DNA from: Blasia pusilla
Taxonomy: Eukaryota; Marchantiophyta; Marchantiopsida; Blasiales
DNA: 64,000 nt
Direction of reading: 5' to 3'
Assembly (NCBI GenBank): GCA_050084515.1
Contig: CM114271.1
Coordinates: forward strand, 50,406,001-50,470,000
Shown here: positions 1 to 10,310 of the stretch, piece after piece
Layout: each line of letters opens with the position of its first letter
Position numbering within the stretch: the stretch's first letter is position 1
Made by a program: the position numbers and the translations under genes
The notes under the pieces: generated by a model
Told to the model about the DNA's origin: nothing
Databases searched by the model: none
What the model saw: the letters and a program-made list of their open reading frames with translations, nothing else

Positions 1-189
1 TTGAATCTCGTCCACAAACTCATTAACTGGCTACCTTTGTAGGTTCAAGTGAGACTAGAAGGAATTGAGGGATGCTCGCCATGCATTAAAAATAACGGTG
101 TGGTCTTAGTGGAAGAGTTCATGGAGTTATTGTATGAGAAATCTACTAAGGATAACAGTGAGTCCCATCCTTGTTGATCCTCCAATGTT

Positions 190-700
190 AAGGCGCGTAG
201 CATATCCTCAATGGTACAGTTGGCCCTTTCAGTTTATCCATCAGTTTGAGGGTGATACGCCGTAGACATGGCTAGCTTAGTTTGGAGCAATCCGAATAAA
301 GCCTTCCAAAATAAACTCGTGAAATGGGTTGTCCTATCAGTGATAATCACTTTAGGAAGACCATAATGGACAAAGAATCTCTCGATGTAGATCCTAGCCA
401 ACTCTGGTGCAGTCATAGTCTTCTTGGTTGGACGAAGGTATATCATCTTGCTTAGTCTATCCACAAAGACCACAATAAAGTCATATCCCATGATCGTATA
501 TGGTAGCTCACAAACAAGATCCATAGTGACTTGTTTCCAATATTTTTAAGGTGTTGGGATCGGCTACAACAATCCTGCTAGTTACTAGCCTTGATTTGCT
601 GACAAATCCTATAACTCCTTACATATGCGTTAACATCTTCTCTCATTTTGGGTCACTAGTATGTCCGTTGTAATCCCTCTAAGGTTTTTTGAGCTCCCAT
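190..700 (-). pseudogene. Integrase core of gypsy element A, partial
   Basis: The DDE integrase core would join element cDNA to the chromosome. The open stretch 234-524 has the first catalytic Asp in the VDRLSKM block and shows TDRTTHF and TAYHPQTDG around the second Asp and the approach to the Glu. The N-terminal part near 530-700 is frame-damaged, and the C-terminus lies beyond the window edge. Confidence 0.8.
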
Positions 701-799
701 GTGACCCGGAATGATTGTGTCATAAGCTTCAGATAATACTTCAATACGTAATTGTGGATCTTGTGGGATCCATACTTTACCTTTATGGAAAACCAATCC

Positions 800-2335
800 T
801 TAAGCCTTGTATAATCTGTTAGCATGAATAGCAATTGCAATTTCTTTATCCTCCTTTGTGGCTTTGGATAACTTTTTCCACCAACTAGAGTGAATCTCCA
901 CTTCATATATGATATTTATCTGTGGTATACGAGTCAAGGCGTCTACCAACTGCTTCTTTCCTTCTACATAGATAATTTTCATCATGAATTGTTGTCGCCA
1001 TTCTGCCCATCGAATTTGACGTTTGGAGAGCTCCTTTTGGGACTCTAAGTAGACCAAGGGCTTGTGATCAGTCTCCACCACAAACTCCTTATCGCCCAAG
1101 TAATGTTTCCAATGTTTGGTTGCCAACACAATAGTAAGTTCTTCTTGCTCAGTTGTATGGTAGTTTTGCTGCGCTGGCAATAGCTTGCGAGAAAAGAAGG
1201 CAATAGGATGTCATCCATCCTTCCATTCTTGTTGTAGTACTCCTCCAATGGTGTCGCGACCCTCATGACCAAACAAGTGCCAAGCGGAACATCAGAACAT
1301 TAGCGGACTCATGCTAAGATGGTTTGCGCGTTGGAGTTGTCTCAAAGAGGAGACAAGAGACGAGACGCGAGCAAGGAATCGCGTTTCAGGTGTTATGGTC
1401 GCGACTGAGAAATCTGGACCCAAACGCGGAATGAGACTTGAAAGAAGTCGAGTCTAGGAAGTGGGTTGCCAAAAGGAAGATCCGGATTTGGAACGCCACT
1501 AGCGTTTGAGAGTTTCCGACTATATTTATGGCCATAACTTTTAGCGCAAGATGCATTTGGAGCAAATAAGGGTGCGTTGGAAAGCTTATGGAGAGCCGGT
1601 CCAAACGCACCAAAGATCGCTACAAACGCATAAGCAGCGGCCGAGATACGACCCGAAAATGACTATAAGTGGAGTCGGGTTGAGGGCCACAATGAAGGGC
1701 CCGACCCTCTTTTCCCAAAGGGGAGGGGTTATTGGAGAACCCCAGAAGTACTAGTAAAGGGGGAAGGTCTCCGAGAGTGCTTGGAACCCAAACCCCACTT
1801 TGGGCGCCGCGGGGCGGCTTAAGGGCATGGAACGGAACGCGAGTTTGGGCGTTGGGTTGGAAAACCTGCACCAAGTCCATTGAGGCGATTTTAGACATCC
1901 CTCTTGGATTTCACGCCGCGACTTTATTATTTGGGTCACGGTTCGGAACTCACCCGAGGACCGTTGAACAGTTGGGATCGCTAGGCGCGCAAGTGCCGTT
2001 TCAGATCCCTGGACTAACCAGGAAGTCTGTTCCAAGTCTTGAAAGACTTGCCATGTTTTGGAAGCTAGGAACTAAGGAAGGTTGAGCTTGATGAGACGCC
2101 GAGTTGAGGACTCGGTGGGTTGGAACGCCGGTTGGCCCAAACCCGACTAACGAGAGTGCGTGTTTGGGTGCAGATCGGCGATTAGTTCGTGACCTACTGA
2201 ACGCACGCTTCCGCAACACTAAAGATTGACGTTTAAGGAGAGTAGGGGCGCGACAAATGGTAGTACCTGAAGCATCTATGGCCAACTTGATGGGTCGATT
2301 AGGATCATATCACTTCAAAATAGGGGCTTTGATCA
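800..2335 (-). pseudogene. RNase H of gypsy element A, split by a solo LTR
   Basis: The RNase H removes template RNA during reverse transcription. The first part (2256-2335) reads into AIDASGT. The second part (800-1251) continues with TIGGVLQQEWKDG, then the HTTEQEELTIVLATKHW and ETDHKPLVYL blocks. The solo LTR at 1252-2255 sits between the two parts. Excising it with one AATGG restores the frame, which shows that the RNase H was still readable when the LTR arrived. Confidence 0.85.
1252..2255. mobile_element. Solo LTR, family S, copy 1
   Basis: The 1,004-bp element has ends TGTCGCGAC and GCGCGACA, which are TG...CA inverted ends. A perfect 5-bp target duplication, AATGG, lies at 1247-1251 and 2256-2260. 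It carries no coding domain or primer site, which fits a solo LTR left after LTR-LTR recombination. It is closely similar along its whole length to 7570-8571. A non-autonomous element with short terminal inverted repeats is the alternative reading. Confidence 0.85.
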
Positions 2336-2399
2336 AGGCATCCTTCAATAATTGAAAAGCAATCTCTTGTGATGTGCCCCAATTCCATTTTGGTCCTTT

Positions 2400-3175
2400 C
2401 CCTAGTAAAGCTATTAAGGATTATGCAATTTGAGAAAAATCTTTGACAAATCTTCAATAGAATCCTATTAACCCTAGAAAACTCTTCAATTGAGTTTGAT
2501 CCTCATGTGCACTCCATTTTTGGATCGCTTCTACCTTCTCACTCATCACTTGAATACCTTCTGCGCTTACTCGATGCCCTAGATAATCAACTTATGTCTT
2601 ACCAAACTCACATTTTGAAGCTTTAGCATATAACTCATTATCTCTTAGGACTTGAAGGACTTATCGTAGATGATTTATATGCTCCTCTATCGTTTTACTA
2701 TAGACTAAGATATCATCTAAGAATACAATGACAGACTTGTCTAAATATGGACAAAAGATATCATTCATTAGGCCCATAAAGGTTGCATATGCATTAATAA
2801 GACCAAATGGCATGACTAAGTATTGAAAGTGTTCATACCTAGTACGAAAAGCAGTCTTGTGCACATCTTCATCCGTAATTCGAATTTGGTTGTAGCTGCT
2901 GCGAAGGTCAAGTTTGGTGAAGTATTTTCTCCTTGTAGCTGGTCGAACAAATCATCCATTCTTGGTAATGGATATTTGTTTTGGACAGTTTGTTGATTCA
3001 GTGCTCGATAGTCGATACAAAATTGTATGCTCCATCCTTCTTTTTCACAAAAAGGACAAGGGCTCCATATGGCAAGACGCTTGGTTGGATGAAGCCTTTC
3101 TGCAACATCTCCTCCACTTGAGCTTTGCATTCTTCTAATTCTCTTGGAGCTAAGCGGTAAGGAGCCTTACATGGT
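2400..3175 (-). pseudogene. Reverse transcriptase of gypsy element A
   Basis: RVT_1-type domain copying element RNA into DNA. Visible blocks are CIDYRALNQQTVQNKYPLPR near 3030, the [17 protein letters not shown] block near 2830, and the catalytic box FLDDILVYS near 2710. The catalytic DD pair is retained, but frames change at about 2860 and 2650, so it is a pseudogene. Confidence 0.85.
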
Positions 3176-3289
3176 GGTGTGCTTCCTAGAAGGACCTCAA
3201 TCTTGTGGTCTACCCTCCGTTTGGATGATAACCCTGATGGTAAATCATTTGGGAATACATCTTTGTATTCCCCAATACTTCTCTGGTAC

Positions 3290-3760
3290 CTCTCAATATT
3301 TTTTCAAACCACAAACATCTCTTATTAAACCAAGGAAACATACATTTTGATGTTTGATGGCGGTTTTTCCTATTACATATAAGGGTAGGATTCTAGGACG
3401 TGATTTGACTCTATCTCCGTAAAGCTTCCACTCTCGGGTCTTCACAATCCTTTTTCTCCAATCTACATCTGGATTATACTGTTCCATCCAAGGCATTCCC
3501 AAGATAACATCATAACGTGCTAATCTAATGACCTTCATCTCTAACTCTTCCAGATACTTTCCTATCCTCAACTCTACCCTTCGAGAAAGCTTCTCAATCT
3601 TTTATGTTTGCCCGTTTGGTAATTCTACTTCTTCTTTTTGATCCATCTCTAAAGCTAAGCCCAATTTCATAGCTATGGCTCTTAAGAGGAAGTTTTATGT
3701 TGCCCTAGTATCAATCAACACTCTAACTTGGGATCCTTCTACTTCCCCATCTAGAACAAT
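3290..3760 (-). pseudogene. Retropepsin-like protease of gypsy element A
   Basis: The region downstream of the gag knuckle resembles the Ty3/gypsy aspartic protease. The position of the catalytic D-[ST]-G motif reads IDTRAT, so the active site is damaged. The later ILGMPWMEQYNPDVDW block is the typical end of the plant gypsy protease (usually LGMPWL..NP.IDW). Stops occur in the active-site segment. Confidence 0.7.
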
Positions 3761-3974
3761 GAGACGTGTTTCTCCTCTCTTCAAACCATTTACCTCTATA
3801 TATTTTTGTCGATCCTTGTCTTTCCTCCTTTTGTTAGAACCAGTATATCTAAGAGGTACGATGACTGGTGGTTGGCGTTTCCCTGAGGTCCGCCTTCTTC
3901 GTCATCTTCCTGCATGTGTCCTCCTTCAAGATGATTAAGGGGGCGACAATATGGCCTATTTCCAAGCCTACGAA

Positions 3975-5061
3975 GACGACAATTCATGGCTATATGACCA
4001 TATCTACCACACTTAAAACATTTGCGTGTATCTCTTCAGACTTCGAATTCTCTTCCTCCTCTAGGAACCTTGACCTCGTCGGTTTGAGGAGCAATCCCTT
4101 GTATGTTGGGGTTGCGATCTCTTTCCATTGGAACCCTTCCATTATACCTTCACGGCGCATAAACATATCGTGCTCGAAGGTTATCCAACTCCATGGACGT
4201 GGGCCCGTAGTGGTTGTTCATGGAAGCAACCACCTCTCCTCCTCCTTCGTACACATTTTCCATACGTTGGGCACATGCGATGGCTTCATTGATATCTTTT
4301 GGGTTGTCTTGAATCACCTCTTAACGCACCTTCCTCTTCAAACCTCTCTTCAATAGATCGCAAGCTTCTGGCCCACTCATGTCACATATTTGTATCCGCA
4401 AGTCACGAAATTCTTCGATGTAGTCCTCCATAGTGCCTTTCTACTCTAGTTGCCATAATTTCATTCTAGCAGTGAGGATTGGATCCACAACTTAGAAATT
4501 TTGCAGCAGCTCTTGCTTCATTTCACTCCATGTGATTTGTTGAGTTGTTTCAATCAAGGATCTCTCCCATCCTTGATACCATGTGAATGCTGGATTGATT
4601 AACTAAGATCTTACGAACATCCCTGCAATATGATCATCAATGTTGAAAAAGGATAAATGGATTTCCATCCGAGTGATCCAACCCTCTAATATCCCGATGG
4701 CTTGACTTCCTTTGTAGGGTTCTACCTTGCATGCCTTTGTCATTTTCAATATCAATGATGCTTGAGCATTCATCTCCATCACTCTAAGTGCTGCTTGGGC
4801 CTCCAATGCTCGTGCCCTTAAGGTTTCGTCACTCTCCCCAGAAGTCACGACACTCGTGGTTTCCGTCTCCATCCTTCCTATCGGAAGAATTCTCTCTCTC
4901 TCTACTCTCATATTTCTGACCAAAGCAACTTCTTGCGCTAATTCTTGGACTTGGTTTTGACTTTGATCAAATGCAACTTTCAACTCTCTCAATTCACGAA
5001 TCATATCCCTCAAAGTTTCTTCCATGATCGCTCCGACTTTCCCTTGACCCTTTACTATCAC
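3975..5061 (-). pseudogene. gag of gypsy element A
   Basis: The capsid precursor would package element RNA. The reading starts at about 5061 with a Glu/Arg/Gln-rich stretch likely to form a coiled coil, followed by a retrotransposon gag core around 4200-4700. A CCHC zinc knuckle, CFKCGRYGHIAMNC, lies at about 3980-4025. The frame changes near 4600 and several in-frame stops occur, so it is not expressible as one protein. Gag with knuckle upstream of protease is the standard order for this class. Confidence 0.75.
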
Positions 5062-5643
5062 TCTAATATAAGATCAAGATATACACCTGCCAATTTCGCA
5101 CAATAGGGACTACAAAAGGCAGTGTTGACGCAATGACTTCATTATAATACTCTTGGCCAAACTTCCTCACCATAAACTCTCTATATGCTATCTTAGGTTG
5201 ACAAACCACATGGACTATACATCGAGTGTTAAAAAACACTTGTGGAGGCCTATTCAAATCCATTCCCCATATCTCCTCTAAAAAAATATATAAATAGTGC
5301 AATCCCACACACGATCATATGTAACAATAGGGAGGATCACCGGATAGCGAGACTCTATCACTTGCGTCATGAAAACTTCACCAAAATGATATACGAGGTA
5401 TCTGGTGAACCAGTGTCTATCTACATATAAGAGTTTGATGGTGAACGGATTAAGAAACGGAAAATTAAGAGCCACTTTCGCTCCCTCTCCATCCATTACC
5501 TGCAAAACAGCCCTTCCCCCTTACTCTACTTGCAGCTCTATAGCCACTGCCAGCCTCTAACAACCTATCTACTCTAAACAGTATATCATTACTTGGTCAT
5601 CCTTCCAAGAGGGATAATCCACTCTCGTTGGAATAGCAACCTT

Positions 5644-5655
5644 GCTCTGATACCA
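5644..5655 (-). other. Primer-binding site, initiator-Met tRNA type
   Basis: On the minus strand this reads TGGTATCAGAGC, the common plant retrotransposon primer site complementary to the 3' end of initiator methionine tRNA. It begins one base inside the 5' LTR and fixes the direction of the element. Confidence 0.85.
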
Positions 5656-5656
5656 T

Positions 5657-5994
5657 TGTTACTCTCCAGCTCACAGAACCACTCTAGAGTTGCTCAAAGG
5701 TAGAATCCCTCAAGGTCTCTCCTCTTCCTTTATATACTTAGAGATAGGTACAATGAAGAAAAATTAGCTCTACCTATCCTTATGCCACATGTCCTACTCT
5801 CATAGCATGAGAGGATCTCTTTTAGAGTCTAATGTTCCAACCTCATCTTTCTCAACCTCTTCCTTATCTTCTTTTTACCAACCTATGGCCCCACTCTCAT
5901 CTTTATCTCATGTATCTTATCTTTTCTCTTTTTGGTTGATTCTTTCCCACTTATGCGCTTCATGTCATAGATTCTAACTTAACTATGACTAACA
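5657..5994 (-). repeat. 5' LTR of gypsy element A
   Basis: The 338-bp segment runs from TGTTACTCTCC to GACTAACA, giving TGTTA/TAACA inverted ends. It lies directly against a tRNA-type primer-binding site at 5644-5655. The partner LTR is outside the window, so its boundaries rest on the terminal motif and the primer site only. Confidence 0.7.
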
Positions 5995-6380
5995 AAGGGT
6001 GGTTACAAATGGTTAAGCTTTTAAGAGGTCTCTTGGAAAAATCCAAGAGACGAAACGCGCAAATAGAGTTTGTGCATTTGTGGTCGCGACCAAGAAACCT
6101 TGACCAAACGTGAACTAAGACTTGAGATGAGTTGAGTCTAGGAAGGTTGGTTGCCAAAGAGGTGAGAACCAGATTTGGAATGTGACTAGGGTTTGGGGAT
6201 TTTGACTATATTTCGTACCATAACGTTTAGTCCCAAAATGCATTTGGGACAAATAAGGTGGCGTTGGAAATTCTACGCAAAGACAATAACAAAGCACCAA
6301 AGATCTAAATAAACTCTTAAGCAAAGGCTAAGATATTTTCCAAAAATGACCAGAAAATAAGTTGGGTTGAGGGCCAAAAT
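5995..6380 (+). mobile_element. Family S LTR, older subfamily, 5' part (LTR1)
   Basis: From about 6027 the sequence matches the first 40 percent of the family S LTR in plus orientation. The first 80-110 bp are missing or diverged next to gypsy element A. The match stops at 6380 with AAAAT. The remaining 3' part of the same LTR lies inverted at 9400-9962. Confidence 0.75.
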
Positions 6381-7082
6381 TATCGTGCACCTACTCTCCT
6401 TGATCGTTAATCTTTGTTGTCGCAGAACCGTGCCTTCAGTATGTCATGCTCTCAACGCTGATCTGCATCCAAACACGCACTCACATCAGTCGAGTTTGGA
6501 TCAATCAGCGGTTCTAACTTGCCGAGTCTTCGACTCGGCCTCTCATCAAGCTCAACCTTCCTTGTTTCGCCGTTGACAACACATGCAAGTCTTGAAAGAC
6601 TTGGGACAGACTTTCTGGTCGATTCAGGAACCTCAAACGACGTTTTGTGCCTAACAATTCCAACTGTTCGATGGACATCCAATGAGTCCCTAACCAAGAC
6701 TCGCACAAAGTGAATCTTGGGTCGGAATCCAAGTGTGGCGTACAAAGTCCATTCCCTTGGATCAAGTTTGGGTTTTGAGTTCTAATGCCAAACTCCCGTT
6801 CCATCCCGTGCCTCTGAGACGCCATTTGGTGCTCAAAGTGGGGATTCGTGTTCCAAGATATCTTGGAGAGAATCCTCTCTTACTAGTACTTCTGGGGATC
6901 TCTAGGGTTCCCTACTTTAAGGGAAAGACACCCGGGCCTCTCCAATTGCCCCTCAACCCAATTGCTCTTATAGTCGTTTTTGGCCAATATCTCACTCTGT
7001 ACTTATGCGTTTGTTGAGATCTTTGGTGCCTTGGAAGCGTTTCAAGATAAGCTTTCCAACACGCCCTTATTTGTCCCAAACT
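6381..7082 (-). mobile_element. Family S LTR nested in LTR1, 3' part
   Basis: This is a family S LTR in minus orientation, starting with the LTR 3' terminus (TATCGTGCACC on the plus strand) and running back to about LTR position 310. Its missing first part lies at 9968-10272. The two parts add up to about 1,007 bp, the family length. Confidence 0.75.
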
Positions 7083-9399
7083 CTGCTTGACTTTATAAAC
7101 CTATTTGCAACCAATAGCTTCTCTATCGGAAGGTATATCAACCAGCTCCGAGGTCTGTTGAGGTCTTAATGCATGAAGCTTTTCCTCCATAGCTTCAATC
7201 CATTTGACCTTGCTTGTTGCTTCTTCAAAACAACTCGATTCTTCTTCTTGAAGGGTGGTGATCATATATGCATGATATGCTCTAAGGAATCTTTCATTTC
7301 TAAATATATGAACAAAATGTGTGACTCCACTTGATCTATGAAGTTGTTTAGAGGTGGATGCCTCTTACATTTGACTTGAGCTCTAACTAGAAATCAATAC
7401 GTACTCTTCCCGACCATGGATTGAAAAATTTAACTAAAGAATCTAGGACCTCTTCTAATCTTGCATTAGTACTTGGAGAATTTGTAGGCATTTTGTGTTG
7501 GTTTATAGTCATATTCTCTCCCTCAACAGACGAGTTTAGAGGTGGAATAGGCTCCGATGGAACATACCATGTTACGACCCTCATGACCAAATGAGTGCCA
7601 AAGCGGAACATCGGAACATTAGCGGGCTCACGCTAAGATGGTTTGCGCATTGGAGTGGTCTCAAAGAAGAGACAAGAGACGAGACGCAAGTGAGGCTTTG
7701 CGTTTCAGATGTTGTGGTCGCGACCGAGAAACTAGGACCAAACGCGGAATAAGACTTGAAAGGAGTCGAGTCTAGAAAGTGGGTTGCCAAAGGAAGGAAT
7801 CCGGATTTGGAACTCCACTAGCGTTTGAGAGTTTCCGACTGTATTTATAAACATAACTTTTAGCGCCAAGATGCGTTTGGATTAAACAAGGGTGCGTTGG
7901 AAGGCTTATGGAAAGTCGATTCAAACCCATCAAAGATATCTACAAACGCATAAGCAACGGCTGAGAAACAACCCAGAAACGATTGTAAGTAGAGTCGGGT
8001 TGAGAGCCACAATGAAGGGCCCGACCCTCCTTCTCCAAAGGGGGGTTATTGGAGAACCCCATAAGTACTAGTAAGGGGGAAGGTCTCCAAGAGTGCTTGG
8101 AACTCGAACCCCACTTTGGGCACCATAGGGCGGCTTAAAGGCATGGAACGGATCGAGAGTTTGGGGTAGGGTTGGAAAACCTGAACCAAGTCTACGGAGG
8201 CGATTTTAGACATCCCTCTTGGATTTCACCCCACGACTCAATTACTTGGGTCTCGGTTTGGGACTCGCACGAGGTCCGTTGAACAGTTGGGATCGCTAGG
8301 CGCGCAAGTTCCGTTTTAGGTTCCTGGACTAACTAGGAAGTCTGTTCCAAGTCTTGGAGGACTTGCCACGTTTTGGAAACTAGGAATTAAGGAAGGTTGA
8401 GCTTGATGAGACGCCGAGTTGAGAACTCGGTGGGTTGGGAACGCTGGTTGGCCCAGACCCGACCAACAAGAGTGCGTGTTTGGGTGCAGATCGGCGATGA
8501 GATCGTGTCCTACTGAACGTACGCTTCTGCAACACTAAAGATTGACGTTCAAGGAGAGTAGGGGCGCGACATACCATGACTTTAGTTCATAAAAAATAAC
8601 TGCGCGACTAATAATAAGTTGCCTAATGGATGGAATGTAGCACTTCTATCCCTTGATTTGATCAGCGTAGCCAATGAAGATACATCTTTCAAATTTGGGG
8701 TCTAATTTCTAACGTCTTTCAGAAGGAACATAAGGATAAAAAATACAAGAAAATACTTTCAAGTTTACTTCCTTTGAGAACTTCAAATGAAGTCTTATTA
8801 TCAACTCCTAATGTTGGAGTTCGGTTGATTAAGAAGACTAAGCATACTACAGCCTCTGCCCAATACACCTTAGGCATGTTTTTCTCATTTAGCATAGCAA
8901 ATGTTGGCTAAAAAATATGTCGATTCTTCCTCTCAGCCACTCCATTTTATTATGGACTATATCGACAAGTCACTTGTCGTTGGATGTCATTCTGATGTAA
9001 GTAGACATCAGAATGGAACTTTATCGATATGCGTGATATGACGTTGAGTATCATCTCTTACAAGCTCTATTGCAAAATATTTCACAAGTTCCATACTACT
9101 TAACCATTTAACTTTTGAGGTCATGTGATTTGATGCACTAGAGTTGATGTCCCAATCGGCTGTCGAGTCTTTCTTGACCATTACTCTCATATGATGAGTC
9201 ATGATCAAGAGATGATCAATTTATAAATTATTGTTGTTCTTGATATTGCCCTTGGTGTTGTTGCTCCACATATTTTTGTTGTTGTAAGACTTCCGTTTTC
9301 ATATCAACCTTCTTCTTGAAGTAAAATTTTGCATAGTGACCCTTTATCCCACACTACTTGCAAGATCCAAGGATCCTCTACTATTGACGTTGATCCCAC
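7083..9399 (-). mobile_element. Ty1/copia element, inverted 5' half
   Basis: Read on the minus strand from 9399: a decayed gag CCHC knuckle (about 9290-9375), a protease remnant (9008-9208) with the motif changed to NSSAS, an integrase C-terminal part with NGVAERKNRHIF and an INRTPT block (about 8760-8970), and the start of the reverse transcriptase with LRPQQTSELVDIPSDREAIG and VYKVK (about 7085-7180). Most of the integrase is deleted between protease and the NGVAERKNR block. A solo LTR sits at 7570-8571. The continuing 3' half is in the opposite orientation from 10287. Confidence 0.8.
7570..8571. mobile_element. Solo LTR, family S, copy 2
   Basis: The 1,002-bp element ends in GCGCGACA and starts TGTTACGACC, a diverged form of TGTCGCGACC. 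A perfect TACCA target duplication lies at 7565-7569 and 8572-8576. It lies inside copia sequence between integrase and reverse transcriptase. Removing it with one TACCA rejoins the copia reading through VIFYELKSWYVPSEP. Confidence 0.85.
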
Positions 9400-9962
9400 T
9401 ATCGTGCATCTATTCTCCTTGAACGTAAATCTTTAGTGTTGCAAAAGTGTACGTTCTGTAGGACACGCTCTCAATGCTGATCTGCATCTCAACACGCACT
9501 CACATTAGTCAGATCTTGGTCAATCAGCTTTCTAACTTTCCGAGTTCTCCATTGGGCCTCTCATCAAGCTCAACCTTCCTAGTTTCTTGGTTTACAACAT
9601 ATGCAAATCTCTCAAGACTTGCGAGAGACTTTTTGGTCTATTCAGGAACCTCAAACAACATTTCCACCCATGCCATCCCAACTACTAGTATCCAATGGAC
9701 CTCCAATGAGTCCCTAACCAAAACTCACAAAAATGAGTCGCGGGTCGGAATTTAAGTGTGGCTTTTGAAATCCACTCTCTTGGATCAGGTTTGGGTTTTG
9801 AGTCCCAATACTAAACTCTCGTTCCATCCTGTGCCCTCGAACCGCCATTTGGCGCCCAAAGTGGGGTTTGGGTCCCAAGAATCCTAGGAGAAACTCCTCG
9901 TTACTAGTACTTCTGGGAATCACCACCCTCCCCCTAACTTTGGGAAAGACAGTCCAGCCCGT
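9400..9962 (-). mobile_element. Family S LTR1, inverted 3' part
   Basis: The minus-strand LTR sequence runs from the 3' terminus (TATCGTGCATC) to about LTR position 430. It continues exactly where 6380 stops if the intervening segment is re-inverted. The 5 bp at 9963-9967 are the reverse complement of the AAAAT at 6376-6380. Confidence 0.75.
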
Positions 9963-9967
9963 ATTTT

Positions 9968-10272
9968 TGTCGCGAACCTCATAACCAAACAACACCAAAT
10001 AGGCGCCAAGCGGAACATCAGAACTCAAGTGGACTCACGCTGCGATGATTGCGCTTTGGAACGTCTCTTGGAAAAGTCCAAGAGACAAAACGTAGAACAG
10101 AGCTGTGTGTTTCATGCATTAGTGGTCGCGACTAGGAAACCTAGACCAAACGCGAGCCAAGACTTGAGATGAGTTGAGTCTTGGAAGGTTGGTTACCAAA
10201 GAGGTGAGAACCAATTTTGGAACACGACTAGCGTTTGGGGAATTTGACTGTGTTTTGGACCATAACATTTAG
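9968..10272 (+). mobile_element. Nested family S LTR, 5' part
   Basis: It starts with an intact LTR terminus, TGTCGCGAACC, and follows the family for about 305 bp up to the block GACCATAACATTTAG. There it stops at the inversion breakpoint and copia sequence begins. It complements 6381-7082. Confidence 0.75.
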
Positions 10273-10310
10273 CCCTTAGCTACCAAGCCAGATTGGTAGC
10301 TAAGGGCTAT
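10270..10310. repeat. Perfect inverted repeat at the inversion breakpoint
   Basis: A 17-bp arm, TAGCCCTTAGCTACCAA, is followed after GCCAGA by its exact reverse complement. The right arm encodes RLVAKG of the copia reverse transcriptase. The left arm is partly LTR and partly an inverted copy of copia sequence, as expected of a fold-back or template switch at the junction. Confidence 0.85.

Larger units (their letters stand above)
1..5994 (-). mobile_element. Ty3/gypsy retrotransposon A, truncated by the window edge
   Basis: On the minus strand the order is 5' LTR, primer-binding site, gag with CCHC knuckle, protease, reverse transcriptase, RNase H and integrase, which is the Ty3/gypsy order. 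The rest of the integrase and the 3' LTR lie beyond position 1. Every domain is broken by stops or frameshifts, so the copy is inactive. A 1,004-bp solo LTR interrupts the RNase H at 1252-2255. Removing it together with one copy of its 5-bp target duplication rejoins the reading frame exactly. Confidence 0.9.
7083..10272. other. Chromosomal inversion of about 3.2 kb
   Basis: Re-inverting this segment does three things at once. It rejoins the two copia halves in one orientation. It rebuilds a complete nested family S LTR of about 1,007 bp from 6381-7082 and 9968-10272. It brings together a host LTR flanked by matching AAAAT target duplications (6376-6380 and the complement of 9963-9967). One breakpoint lies in the nested LTR and the other between the VYKVK and ARLVAKG blocks of the copia reverse transcriptase. 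Confidence 0.8.
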
